A stretch of DNA of 16,640 bases, from assembly GCA_029261675.1 (NCBI GenBank), contig JAJDBA010000089.1, positions 1 to 16,640 of the forward strand. The letters are read 5' to 3'. This DNA is from Nitrospinaceae bacterium. Its GTDB lineage: Bacteria; Nitrospinota; Nitrospinia; Nitrospinales; VA-1. Of the stretch, positions 5,898 through 12,345 are shown one piece after another. How positions within the stretch are numbered: the stretch's first letter is position 1; the number at the start of each line of letters is the position of its first letter. The translations under genes were made by a program, and so were the position numbers. The notes under the pieces are model-generated. The model saw only the letters and a program-made list of their open reading frames with translations. It was not told where the DNA came from and made no database searches.

Positions 5898-6862
5898 AAA
5901 AGGTATTGCAGGTACAATCATTAAAAAAATATTTTCCCATCTATGGTGGACTACTCTCACGGGAAACCAGTCAGGTCAAAGCCGTTGATGATGTCTCATT
6001 CGATATAAACGAAGGCGAAATATTGGGACTGGTTGGGGAATCGGGTTGTGGGAAAACCACGGTCGGCCGCATGACCCTTCGTCTGCTTGAACCTACTTCA
6101 GGAAAAGTCCTCTTTGAGGGGGTAGACCTATTAAGTTTGAAAGGCAAAGAGCTGGCAATGATCCGCCCCAAGATGCAGATCATTTTTCAGGACCCTTACA
6201 GCTCACTCAACCCACGCTTCACGGTTGAAAGAATCATCGGCGAGGCTCTCTCGGTTCATGGCTTGGCGCAAGGAAGTGAACTAAGAAAAAAAGTAGAAAC
6301 TCTCATGGAAAAAGTGGGGCTTTCTAGAATGTATTTAAAACGCTTCCCTCACGAATTTTCAGGTGGGCAAAGACAACGCATTGGCATTGCCCGTGCTCTG
6401 GCTCTGAACCCTAAATACATTGTTTGCGATGAACCTGTTTCAGCATTGGATGTTTCCATTCAGGCACAGATAATAAATTTGCTTCAGTCTCTGCAAAAAG
6501 AAGACAACCTTTCTTTAATGTTTATTTCACATGACTTGAACGTGGTGAAGCATCTGTCGCAAAGAACGGCGGTTATGTACCTCGGTAAAATTGTCGAATT
6601 GGCACCGACAGAATTACTCAACCGAAAAGCCGCTCACCCTTACACACAAGCATTGCTCTCTTCTAAACCATCGCTCGACCCTACAGACAGAAAACGTCCG
6701 ATTCCTCTTCAGGGAGACGTCCCCTCCCCCCTTAATCCGCCATCTGGCTGCCACTTTCACCCCCGGTGCCCCAAGGTGGTGGATCGATGCAAAACTGAAA
6801 TTCCCCGCCAAATTGAACTCGAAGCGGGTCACACCGTAAATTGCCATCTATACGATGACTAA
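5894..6862 (+). CDS. oppF: Oligopeptide/dipeptide ABC transporter ATPase, OppF/DppF type
   Basis: A 322-residue ATPase partner of the preceding gene. Walker A is GESGCGKT (48-55), the Q-loop is IIFQDPYSSLNP, the signature is FSGGQ (155-159), Walker B is YIVCDEP (175-181), and the switch His is H213. The C-terminal extension has HPYTQALLSSKP and a second Cys set, C286, C292, C299 and C317. ATG 5894 overlaps the upstream TGA (ATGA), the classical coupling for this pair. An earlier in-frame TTG at 5864 would add ten unlikely residues. The N-terminal KKYFPIYGG is typical of the F-type subunit. The operon ends without an obvious hairpin; the next gene is convergent 18 bases away. Confidence 0.94.
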   Translation: MKKVLQVQSLKKYFPIYGGLLSRETSQVKAVDDVSFDINEGEILGLVGESGCGKTTVGRMTLRLLEPTSGKVLFEGVDLLSLKGKELAMIRPKMQIIFQDPYSSLNPRFTVERIIGEALSVHGLAQGSELRKKVETLMEKVGLSRMYLKRFPHEFSGGQRQRIGIARALALNPKYIVCDEPVSALDVSIQAQIINLLQSLQKEDNLSLMFISHDLNVVKHLSQRTAVMYLGKIVELAPTELLNRKAAHPYTQALLSSKPSLDPTDRKRPIPLQGDVPSPLNPPSGCHFHPRCPKVVDRCKTEIPRQIELEAGHTVNCHLYDD

Positions 6863-6880
6863 ACTCTAAAGCTAAAAGAC

Positions 6881-7198
6881 TCAACTTGACACTAGTTTCA
6901 ATCCAATTATCGAAGAAATGAGCATCAGAAGGAAGAAAATGCGCGAGGCCGTAACGGGCTCCATAAAAAAAACAATACCTACCACTGCTGTGCCTAAAGC
7001 ACCAATTCCTGTCCACACCGCATAACTGGTTCCAAGAGGAATGGTTTGAATGGCTCTCGTTAGAAAATAAAAGCTCAAAATACTTAAAACTAAAAATGCT
7101 ACAGAAGGCCAAATTTTCGAAAAATTGTCCGAAAGTTTTAAGGACGTAGTGAAGCCAACTTCAAAAATCCCCGCTAAAACCAAATATACCCAACCCAT
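6881..7198 (-). CDS. SMR-family exporter, Gdx/SugE-like
   Basis: A 105-residue, four-helix small multidrug resistance protein. These work as antiparallel dimers at the inner membrane, exchanging protons for cationic substrates. It keeps G10 and the essential E13 (AGIFEVGF), S42, and Y59/W62 in GTSYAVWTGIGALGT, the pattern of the guanidinium-exporting Gdx/SugE branch. The residue aligned with Gdx Trp16 is Phe16, a departure that may alter substrate range. It is a single gene, so a homodimer. AGGGG lies 7 bases before the ATG, and a perfect TATAAT on the minus strand (7241-7236) gives a leader of about 30 bases. I see no guanidine riboswitch in that short leader. Confidence 0.9.
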   Translation of the reverse strand: MGWVYLVLAGIFEVGFTTSLKLSDNFSKIWPSVAFLVLSILSFYFLTRAIQTIPLGTSYAVWTGIGALGTAVVGIVFFMEPVTASRIFFLLMLISSIIGLKLVSS

Positions 7199-7235
7199 AA
7201 ATACACCCCTGACAATTAAAAATAGACATACCCTT

Positions 7236-7241
7236 ATTATA
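7236..7241 (-). promoter_or_regulatory. -10 box of the SMR exporter gene
   Basis: TATAAT read on the minus strand, 38 bases ahead of the ATG. The -35 region shows no good match, so this is a partial promoter call. Confidence 0.35.
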
Positions 7242-7245
7242 TAAC

Positions 7246-7539
7246 TTCAGCCTTTTTGCAGAATGGGTCAAAAACGGAATACACCTGCAAAAATACACAA
7301 AAATCCGATAAATTTATGATTTTACGCTAATTAAAGGACTCAAATTAACCGTTATGAACAAATCTACTGGATAAGCAATTGGAAACATGTGATTTATGGA
7401 CAATTTTACGCAAAATTTTCGTCAATCTAAAAACCCGGCAAGCATAGCTAACTTACGGAAAAGATTGCAGAAATTGCGATATAGTGCTAAATTTAGTGCT
7501 TCCAATTTATCTGAAAATTTGATTTAAAAAAAGGCTGAA
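7246..7539. repeat. Distant 12-bp inverted repeat flanking the motA leader
   Basis: TTCAGCCTTTTT (7246-7257) is the reverse complement of AAAAAGGCTGAA (7528-7539). The right arm contains the motA ribosome site. The 344-base gap (7199-7542) also holds a perfect palindrome CTAAATTTAG inside a direct repeat AGTGCT-AAATTT-AGTGCT (7483-7500), ATTTTACGC twice (7319-7327 and 7403-7411), and a sigma28-like TCCGATAA (7304-7311) without a good -35. Confidence 0.35.
7396..7527 (+). CDS. Possible 43-residue basic peptide upstream of motA
   Basis: ATG 7396 opens a 43-codon frame rich in Arg, Lys, Ser and Asn (contains NLRKRLQKLRYSAKF), ending 15 bases before the motA start. There is no strong ribosome site; only GGA 12 bases upstream. 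It could be a small regulator, a leader ORF whose translation affects motA, or chance. No homology is recognised. Confidence 0.25.
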   Translation: MDNFTQNFRQSKNPASIANLRKRLQKLRYSAKFSASNLSENLI

Positions 7540-7542
7540 CCC

Positions 7543-8316
7543 TTGGACATAGCTTCATTATCAGGCATCATTTCGGGCCTTGCCCTCATCATTACCGCTA
7601 TATTTCTTGGTGGTGATATTGGGTCTTTCTTTAATCTTCCTGGAATGATGATTGTTGTCGGTGGAACCTTGGCGGCGACCCTTATAACTTTTCAATTTGA
7701 AGACGTAAAATCGGCTTTTAAAGCGGCTATTTTTGTATTTTCGTCGAACAAAGAAGAAGCCAATGACATGGTTTCCACCATGGTTGAGCTTTGTACCCTA
7801 AGCAGAAGACAGGGGATTGTTGCACTGAGCAAACTCGAAATCGAATCTGACTTCCTCAAAAAAGCCTGTAATCTCATTGCCGATGGCTCGAAGGAAGACA
7901 TGATGCGAGATACCCTGAATATCGAAATTGAATCGATGAAACAAAGGCATTACATCATTCAAGATATATTTAAAAAAATGGGCCTCTATGCGCCCTCTTT
8001 CGGGATGATTGGAACTTTGATCGGCCTAGTTCAGATGCTACAGAAGTTATCCAACCCAGAAACCGTTGGACCATCAATGGCTGTAGCTCTGCTCACTACA
8101 TTCTATGGAAGTATATTGGCATCGCTAATATTCAATCCCATAGCAGGAAAATTGCAGTCCAGAACCTTGATAGAAGTTATTAATCTTGAAATCATATTTG
8201 AAGGGGCGGCCTCCATCATTCAGGATAATAATCCAATGCTAGTATATGAAAAACTTTCATCATACATCCCGACCAAGTTGCGCCGTCCCATGCAACAAAG
8301 AATGATGAAAAAATAG
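7543..8316 (+). CDS. motA: Stator subunit MotA (PomA-like)
   Basis: A 257-residue inner-membrane stator protein; five copies surround two MotB in the known flagellar motor stator. Four helices lie at about 3-23, 33-51, 149-168 and 180-200. P151 and P199 match the conserved channel prolines. The cytoplasmic loop carries R89/R90 and E99, the charges that contact the rotor. T158 (MIGTLIGL) and T186 (ALLTTFYG) align with the threonines important for sodium coupling in Vibrio PomA, which suggests Na+ drive (inference). The start is TTG 7543, with AAAGG 8 bases upstream, and it matches the family N-terminus MDIASLSGIISG. motB follows after 49 bases. The leader of over 200 bases is unusually long. 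Confidence 0.95.
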   Translation: MDIASLSGIISGLALIITAIFLGGDIGSFFNLPGMMIVVGGTLAATLITFQFEDVKSAFKAAIFVFSSNKEEANDMVSTMVELCTLSRRQGIVALSKLEIESDFLKKACNLIADGSKEDMMRDTLNIEIESMKQRHYIIQDIFKKMGLYAPSFGMIGTLIGLVQMLQKLSNPETVGPSMAVALLTTFYGSILASLIFNPIAGKLQSRTLIEVINLEIIFEGAASIIQDNNPMLVYEKLSSYIPTKLRRPMQQRMMKK

Positions 8317-8330
8317 AGGGAAATATTAAC

Positions 8331-8344
8331 CCGGGTACTCCCGG
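8331..8344 (+). promoter_or_regulatory. GC-rich hairpin between motA and motB
   Basis: CCGGG-TACT-CCCGG is a perfect 5-bp stem with a 4-base loop, starting 14 bases after the motA stop. The gene behind it has no visible Shine-Dalgarno. The hairpin might tune motB translation or mRNA stability; it has no T-tract, so it is not a terminator. Confidence 0.4.
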
Positions 8345-8365
8345 AACAAAAGAATCCACACTGCT

Positions 8366-9958
8366 ATGAGCCCCCGCGAAAGCGTGGAAATGATCAAAGA
8401 ACAACTCCGCATCCAAGCCAAGGAGTTGAAAAAACGTGATGCTGAACAAGCCAAGCATGACGCCAAGATCAAACACGTCCTCAAACTCAGCCACGAAAAA
8501 ATCGAAGTCCTAAAAACCACCGTTGCTGAAAAAGAAGAAGAAATCCAAAATGTCCAAGTCGCTGGCCCCAAAGCCAAGGTTGCCTTTGACAAGAAATCGG
8601 ATTCTGAAGAAGGCGAAGAAGGTGGAAGCTCATCTGAAAAAGATCAACAATTGATCAAAGAGCTCAAAGAGAGCCTAGATAAAGAGAAAAAAGACAAAGA
8701 GAAACTCGCCGAAGACTTAAAAAAAGCTGGTAAAGCCGAATCCCCCACCCCAGAAAAAGTTGTAGAAACAAAAGAGGTCATCAAAGAAGTCAAAGACCCC
8801 AAGCTCATCAAAGCCCTGAAAAAATTAAAACTCAAAAACCAGGCCCTTGAAGAACGGATAGAAGACGTATCCAGCAAAACAAACCAGAACGATAAAGAGA
8901 AAGAACTCCTAGCCCAAGAAGTAAAACGGTTGCGTCAACAACCAGATGCCACCAAAGAAATGAAAAAGAAGGTAAAAGCTCAGGAAAAAAAGCATAAGGA
9001 TGGGATTGATGCCTACGAAAAAATCATCAAGGAAAAGACCGAGCTCATCAACTCTTATGAAAAAGTCATGTATGACAACAAGGGTGAAGATGGAAAAGTC
9101 AAACTACCCTCTGAAATCATTAAAGATTTGAAAACCGATGTTGAAGAATTAGAAAAAGAAAAGGACGAGATAGAACAAAAGCTTCTTGAAGAGAAAAAAG
9201 AATTCGCGAATAAACTGGCAAAGGAAATCGAAAAAATTGAAGAGGAATGGGCAGACAGACTAAAAAAATTCGCAGCGGCCAAAAAAGGCCAAGATAGAAC
9301 CGGCGTTATTAGTGAAGAAGGAGCTCCTCTTTGGATGGTCACCTATTCAGACATGGTTACCCTGATTATGACCTTCTTTATCCTTTATTATTCAATTGCA
9401 TCCATGAATATGCAGAAATTCAAGGAAGCCATCATCGGCGAAGAGCAAGCAAGTATTGGACTTTTAGAGCTTTTGGACAGCGCGGAAATCAAAGAAACCA
9501 TACAAGAATTGACACAGCAAAAATCAGAGGATATATTGTCGGAGATGAGCGATGTCGCTGAGGATTCCGATTTGGATGTCGAGACCAGCGATGCAAAAGT
9601 AGTGGTTCGAGTTCCTGGCGCAAGCTTATTCAAACCAGGACAGGCCGACTTACAATTATCTGCAAGACCCGTTCTTGATGAAGTGATCCGGGTAGTGAAC
9701 AAATACCCGAAGTACAAAATTCATATCCAAGGAAATACGGATGACGAGTCGATCTCCACTGAAAGGTTTCCCACCAACTGGGAGCTTTCAGCAGCACGTG
9801 CCACAGCCGTACTAAGGTATTTCATAGACAAAGGGGCAGATCCTGAACGAATGACGGCCACAGGTTATGCAGACACATTCCCCTTGGCAAGAAACGATAC
9901 AGTTCCGGGGAGAGCTAAAAATAGGAGGGTTGAATTTGTTTTGGAAAAAGAAAAATAA
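8366..9958 (+). CDS. motB: MotB-type stator subunit with giant N-terminal coiled-coil
   Basis: A 530-residue protein, against about 250-330 for usual MotB. Residues 1-312 are Glu/Lys-rich predicted coiled coil, broken by flexible linkers at about 63-92 (EEGEEGGSSS) and 123-131 (AESPTPEK). The standard part follows. The transmembrane helix (about 321-345, PLWMVTYSDMVTLIM) has ion-binding Asp329. A plug/linker runs from about 346-410. An OmpA-like peptidoglycan-binding domain spans 412-530, with IQGNTDD, NWELSAARA and GRAKNRRVEF. The N-terminus of MotB is cytoplasmic, so the extension should project into the cytoplasm as a paired rod. ATG 8366 is the first start after an in-frame stop at 8327; no Shine-Dalgarno is seen. 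The frame is open throughout, so this is one polypeptide, not an assembly of two genes. PilZ follows with overlap. Confidence 0.93.
   Translation: MSPRESVEMIKEQLRIQAKELKKRDAEQAKHDAKIKHVLKLSHEKIEVLKTTVAEKEEEIQNVQVAGPKAKVAFDKKSDSEEGEEGGSSSEKDQQLIKELKESLDKEKKDKEKLAEDLKKAGKAESPTPEKVVETKEVIKEVKDPKLIKALKKLKLKNQALEERIEDVSSKTNQNDKEKELLAQEVKRLRQQPDATKEMKKKVKAQEKKHKDGIDAYEKIIKEKTELINSYEKVMYDNKGEDGKVKLPSEIIKDLKTDVEELEKEKDEIEQKLLEEKKEFANKLAKEIEKIEEEWADRLKKFAAAKKGQDRTGVISEEGAPLWMVTYSDMVTLIMTFFILYYSIASMNMQKFKEAIIGEEQASIGLLELLDSAEIKETIQELTQQKSEDILSEMSDVAEDSDLDVETSDAKVVVRVPGASLFKPGQADLQLSARPVLDEVIRVVNKYPKYKIHIQGNTDDESISTERFPTNWELSAARATAVLRYFIDKGADPERMTATGYADTFPLARNDTVPGRAKNRRVEFVLEKEK
9923..9928 (+). promoter_or_regulatory. 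AGGAGG ribosome site deciding the PilZ start
   Basis: A perfect AGGAGG inside the motB coding end, 7 bases before TTG 9936. Another in-frame TTG (9930) is too close to be used and ATG 9867 has no ribosome site, so TTG 9936 is the start. Confidence 0.75.
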
Positions 9959-10334
9959 GGAAAAGGAAACAGGGAAAAAACTTTTTAAAAACCCCACAGA
10001 AACTCGGGGTGCATTCAGGGTTTACCCATCTAAGGAAAATCCAATTTTGCTTAAAGTTGGAAGCACTAGTTTAAATGCAGTAGATATCAGTGCAGGTGGA
10101 ATTTCGTTTGACAACAAAGCCTTTAAGCTAGGTGCAAAATACCCGATGGAACTCACCCTTCCAAAAGGCAAAGGAACCTACAATGTATCCACTGAAATTC
10201 TAAAAATTGATGATAAGAACGTTTGCCGATGTAAAATTGTGGGTCTGAATCCAGATCAGGAAGACGGTATTCACTCTTACATTCTGGCTCGTCAAAAAGA
10301 AGAAATCGCACAGAAAAAATATAAAGATCTATAA
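9936..10334 (+). CDS. PilZ-domain c-di-GMP-binding protein
   Basis: A 132-residue protein with the canonical PilZ signature: RGAFR (R24 and R28 of the RxxxR motif) followed by DISAGG (D50, S52, G55 of D/NxSxxG). A short Lys-rich N-terminus (FWKKKNKEKE) could touch membrane lipids or an acidic partner. PilZ proteins bind cyclic di-GMP, and several (YcgR, MotI) act on the flagellar stator or rotor. The gene starts 23 bases inside motB and is followed by a terminator, so it is made with the stator. The simplest inference is that it regulates this MotA/MotB, perhaps by contacting MotA or the long MotB rod. There is no YcgR-N domain. Confidence 0.9.
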   Translation: MFWKKKNKEKETGKKLFKNPTETRGAFRVYPSKENPILLKVGSTSLNAVDISAGGISFDNKAFKLGAKYPMELTLPKGKGTYNVSTEILKIDDKNVCRCKIVGLNPDQEDGIHSYILARQKEEIAQKKYKDL

Positions 10335-10340
10335 CATCCA

Positions 10341-10382
10341 AGCGTAAAAGAATCACAAATAGATTCTTTTACGCTTTTTTTT
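10341..10382 (+). terminator. Strong intrinsic terminator of the motA-motB-pilZ unit
   Basis: A perfect 14-bp stem (10341-10354 pairs with 10362-10375) with 7-base loop ACAAATA, followed by an eight-T run. It lies 7 bases after the PilZ stop. Confidence 0.93.
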
Positions 10383-10415
10383 GCATTTCCCTTCCTTCTC
10401 ATCCCAGTAAATTTG

Positions 10416-11039
10416 ATGAACTCTGATAATACTGATCTCGAATCATGGGCAGAAAAAGAATTTAGACTCATCAACCATGTTGAGGTATTTCAAGCCAAAC
10501 CCGCCATCCTGAAAAAAGTTGAAAGCCGACTGGTTAACTTACAAAAATCACTAGAAGAAGAAATTACTCTCGCAACATTACCGCAAGGGGTAGACCTCAC
10601 GAGAAACCAAATAGCAAGAGGAGAAAATCACAATGGTTTTCCCTATATTTCCCTCGACTACCCACAAAACTTTTCCAAAACAGAAATGTTCACCTTTCGC
10701 ACCCTTTTCTGGTGGGGACATTACCTAGGGTTTTCGTTAATCCTTAAAGGCAAACACCTTGAAAGCTATGCAAATCGACTGCTTGAAAACCGAGATACAA
10801 AATCCTTTAAAGATATTTATGTATCTCTCGCGCCTAATCCTTTTGAATGGGAAATCAATGAAAACAATTTTTCATTGATCAGTCAATCCTCTGACCTTCA
10901 TAAAAAGATTCTCGAATTGGACTATCTAAAAATTATTCGAGTGTTTCCAGTCACAGACAAAAATTTTATGACTCTAAGCTGGACGCAGTCCGGCCTACAA
11001 TTCTGGAATGATTTAACACCTGTAACATTGGGCAAATAG
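10416..11039 (+). CDS. 207-residue hypothetical protein
   Basis: I do not recognise this protein. It is soluble, with no signal peptide and no clear membrane helix. The N-terminal third is helical and charged (KVESRLVNLQKSLEEEI). The middle is aromatic, with GFPYISLDYP and an unusual TLFWWGHYLGFSL segment near 90-110. The C-terminal part is mixed (FPVTDKNFMTLSW). ATG 10416 is preferred to the adjacent in-frame TTG 10413; neither has a ribosome site, so it could be leaderless or weakly translated. It follows the mot terminator and therefore needs its own promoter. It ends one base from the convergent metallo-beta-lactamase-fold gene, with no terminator between. Confidence 0.75.
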   Translation: MNSDNTDLESWAEKEFRLINHVEVFQAKPAILKKVESRLVNLQKSLEEEITLATLPQGVDLTRNQIARGENHNGFPYISLDYPQNFSKTEMFTFRTLFWWGHYLGFSLILKGKHLESYANRLLENRDTKSFKDIYVSLAPNPFEWEINENNFSLISQSSDLHKKILELDYLKIIRVFPVTDKNFMTLSWTQSGLQFWNDLTPVTLGK

Positions 11040-11040
11040 C

Positions 11041-11652
11041 TCAACTTTCAAGAAAAATTTTAACCGCTTCTTTTGCATTTTTAAGAATAGGTTCACCATC
11101 ACCCAACAGTAGGCTTTCAAATTCATAATCCAATAGTTTGCCCAAACCTTTCTTAGCCATCTTCGGGTCTCGATATTTATCTGGAGGAAGCATATTGAGC
11201 TTCCCTGGAACTTTGCCTATCAATGCATCTCCTAATATCATGATTCCTTTTTCTTTTAGAAAGAATGCGGACTCACCTGGTGACTTCTGGCTTTCGAATT
11301 TAAATGTCATAAGTCCGCCTGGCAATGTATCCCCATCTGCAAATATTTTATCGGCTTTTCCTTCTAATCCTGCTTCGTCTTTTTCATTTATCAATACGGG
11401 AACATTAAATTTCTTTCTCACTTCATCACATTCTCTTTCGTGATGAACATTGGTGAGCAAAATTGCCTGCAGTGGACACTTAGAATTTTTACCCGCTAAA
11501 CTTTTCAGTTCAGCCAAATCTTCATCCGTCATCCCAGGTGGATCGATTAAAACCGACTCACCTTCGGAAACAAGCAAATAGCCATTAAAATTTAACTGCT
11601 TTTCTTCAGAAAACTCATGCCAGGTAAAAATACCAGGAAGAACTTCTTTCAT
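11041..11652 (-). CDS. MBL-fold protein with degenerate metal site
   Basis: A 203-residue protein of the metallo-beta-lactamase fold. The N-terminal strands (NGYLLVSEGESVLIDPPGM), ILLTNVHHERECDE, GESAFFLKEKGIMILGDALIG and LLLGDGEPIL follow the order of the family. The HxHxDH motif is replaced by N-V-H-H-E-R in TNVHHERE, and the last metal His position reads GDG rather than GHG. Both metal sites are therefore probably crippled. A subgroup of MBL proteins carries TN-x-x-H-x-R and GDG in this way, so it may be a conserved non-canonical class rather than a pseudogene. AAGGA sits about 10 bases before the ATG. It is probably co-transcribed with the S24-like gene 31 bases upstream. Confidence 0.85.
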   Translation of the reverse strand: MKEVLPGIFTWHEFSEEKQLNFNGYLLVSEGESVLIDPPGMTDEDLAELKSLAGKNSKCPLQAILLTNVHHERECDEVRKKFNVPVLINEKDEAGLEGKADKIFADGDTLPGGLMTFKFESQKSPGESAFFLKEKGIMILGDALIGKVPGKLNMLPPDKYRDPKMAKKGLGKLLDYEFESLLLGDGEPILKNAKEAVKIFLES

Positions 11653-11683
11653 TTTATTGTTTCCTTATTAAAAATTTTTAATT

Positions 11684-12196
11684 TTAGTTTTCTTCTTTTT
11701 GGACGAAAATAAGAGGATGCTTCCAGCTTATGTTTGATTGCTGAACAAATCGCGTCCCTTGAGGCTTAGACAATACTTTAAAGATAAGAGTTTGGTGTAA
11801 AGAATCAGCAATGGGAGAAGTTTTACTTTCGGGAATATGTAAAGGCGTGGGGGTCATAAAAGTTTTTCGCCCCTTCCCTTCTGAGTCAGATTCATTTTTC
11901 AGTAGTTTGCCAACAAAAGGAGGTTTCCTTTTTAGACCGACCAGAAAAACATTGTCCTGAGCAGGAGAATCCGATTTAGAAAAAATGGCAACCGTATTTA
12001 CACCAAAATAGTTGAACATGGATGAGTCCTTAATCTCAACACCATAGCTAAAATCAGGCAGTTCCATCGGTGCTAATATTTTGATATAATTCTTATTATT
12101 GAAAATCTTTTCTTCCCACTCGTGATCAGGCTCCCACCTTTCCTGATCATAGGATAGCGAGACAAGGGGAATGGTTATCAACTGCGGATTCTTCAT
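11684..12196 (-). CDS. LexA/S24-like peptidase-fold protein without HTH (tentative)
   Basis: A 170-residue protein. Residues about 38-100 resemble the C-terminal domain of LexA/CI-type S24 proteins. EIKDSSMFNYFG aligns with the GxSM motif, placing the nucleophile at S59. VFLVGLKRKPPFVGKLLKN aligns with the strand pair holding the general-base Lys, at K97, 38 residues after the Ser (37 in LexA). There is no helix-turn-helix at the N-terminus, so it is not an ordinary repressor. The C-terminal 70 residues are Pro/Ser/Lys-rich and end in a Trp-containing strand (NISWKHPLIF). No ribosome site is obvious. It is divergent from folC. Alternative reading: an unrelated beta-rich protein; the alignment is by eye. 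Confidence 0.6.
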   Translation of the reverse strand: MKNPQLITIPLVSLSYDQERWEPDHEWEEKIFNNKNYIKILAPMELPDFSYGVEIKDSSMFNYFGVNTVAIFSKSDSPAQDNVFLVGLKRKPPFVGKLLKNESDSEGKGRKTFMTPTPLHIPESKTSPIADSLHQTLIFKVLSKPQGTRFVQQSNISWKHPLIFVQKEEN

Positions 12197-12345
12197 TGAT
12201 TGGCAATATTAAAAATCGATAATTAATTCTTCCCCTAATTTTTAGAGTGGGGGGAGATCACAAAAAAATTCAAACCATTCCACGCTCTGTTCCAGTATTG
12301 GGGCCTTACGCAAATTTAAGCAAGTTCATTTTACACAATTACTCT

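Noticed and set aside
7199..7235. Guanidine riboswitch before the SMR exporter
   Set aside because: The predicted leader is only about 30 bases and shows no ykkC-type structure by eye.
7304..7311. Sigma28 (flagellar) promoter TCCGATAA before motA
   Set aside because: The -10-like core matches but no TAAA-type -35 lies at the right distance, so it was not called.
9055..9342. Long minus-strand ORFs opposite motB
   Set aside because: Ser/Phe-rich frames are the expected antisense of a Glu/Lys-rich coding strand.
7543..9958. Zorya-type anti-phage ZorA/ZorB
   Set aside because: MotA has no long tail, the extension is on MotB, no ZorC/D/E follows, and PilZ is present; the resemblance is only of architecture.
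12247..12345. 33-residue N-terminal extension of FolC from GTG 12247
   Set aside because: It does not match the family N-terminus, and ATG 12346 gives the usual length.
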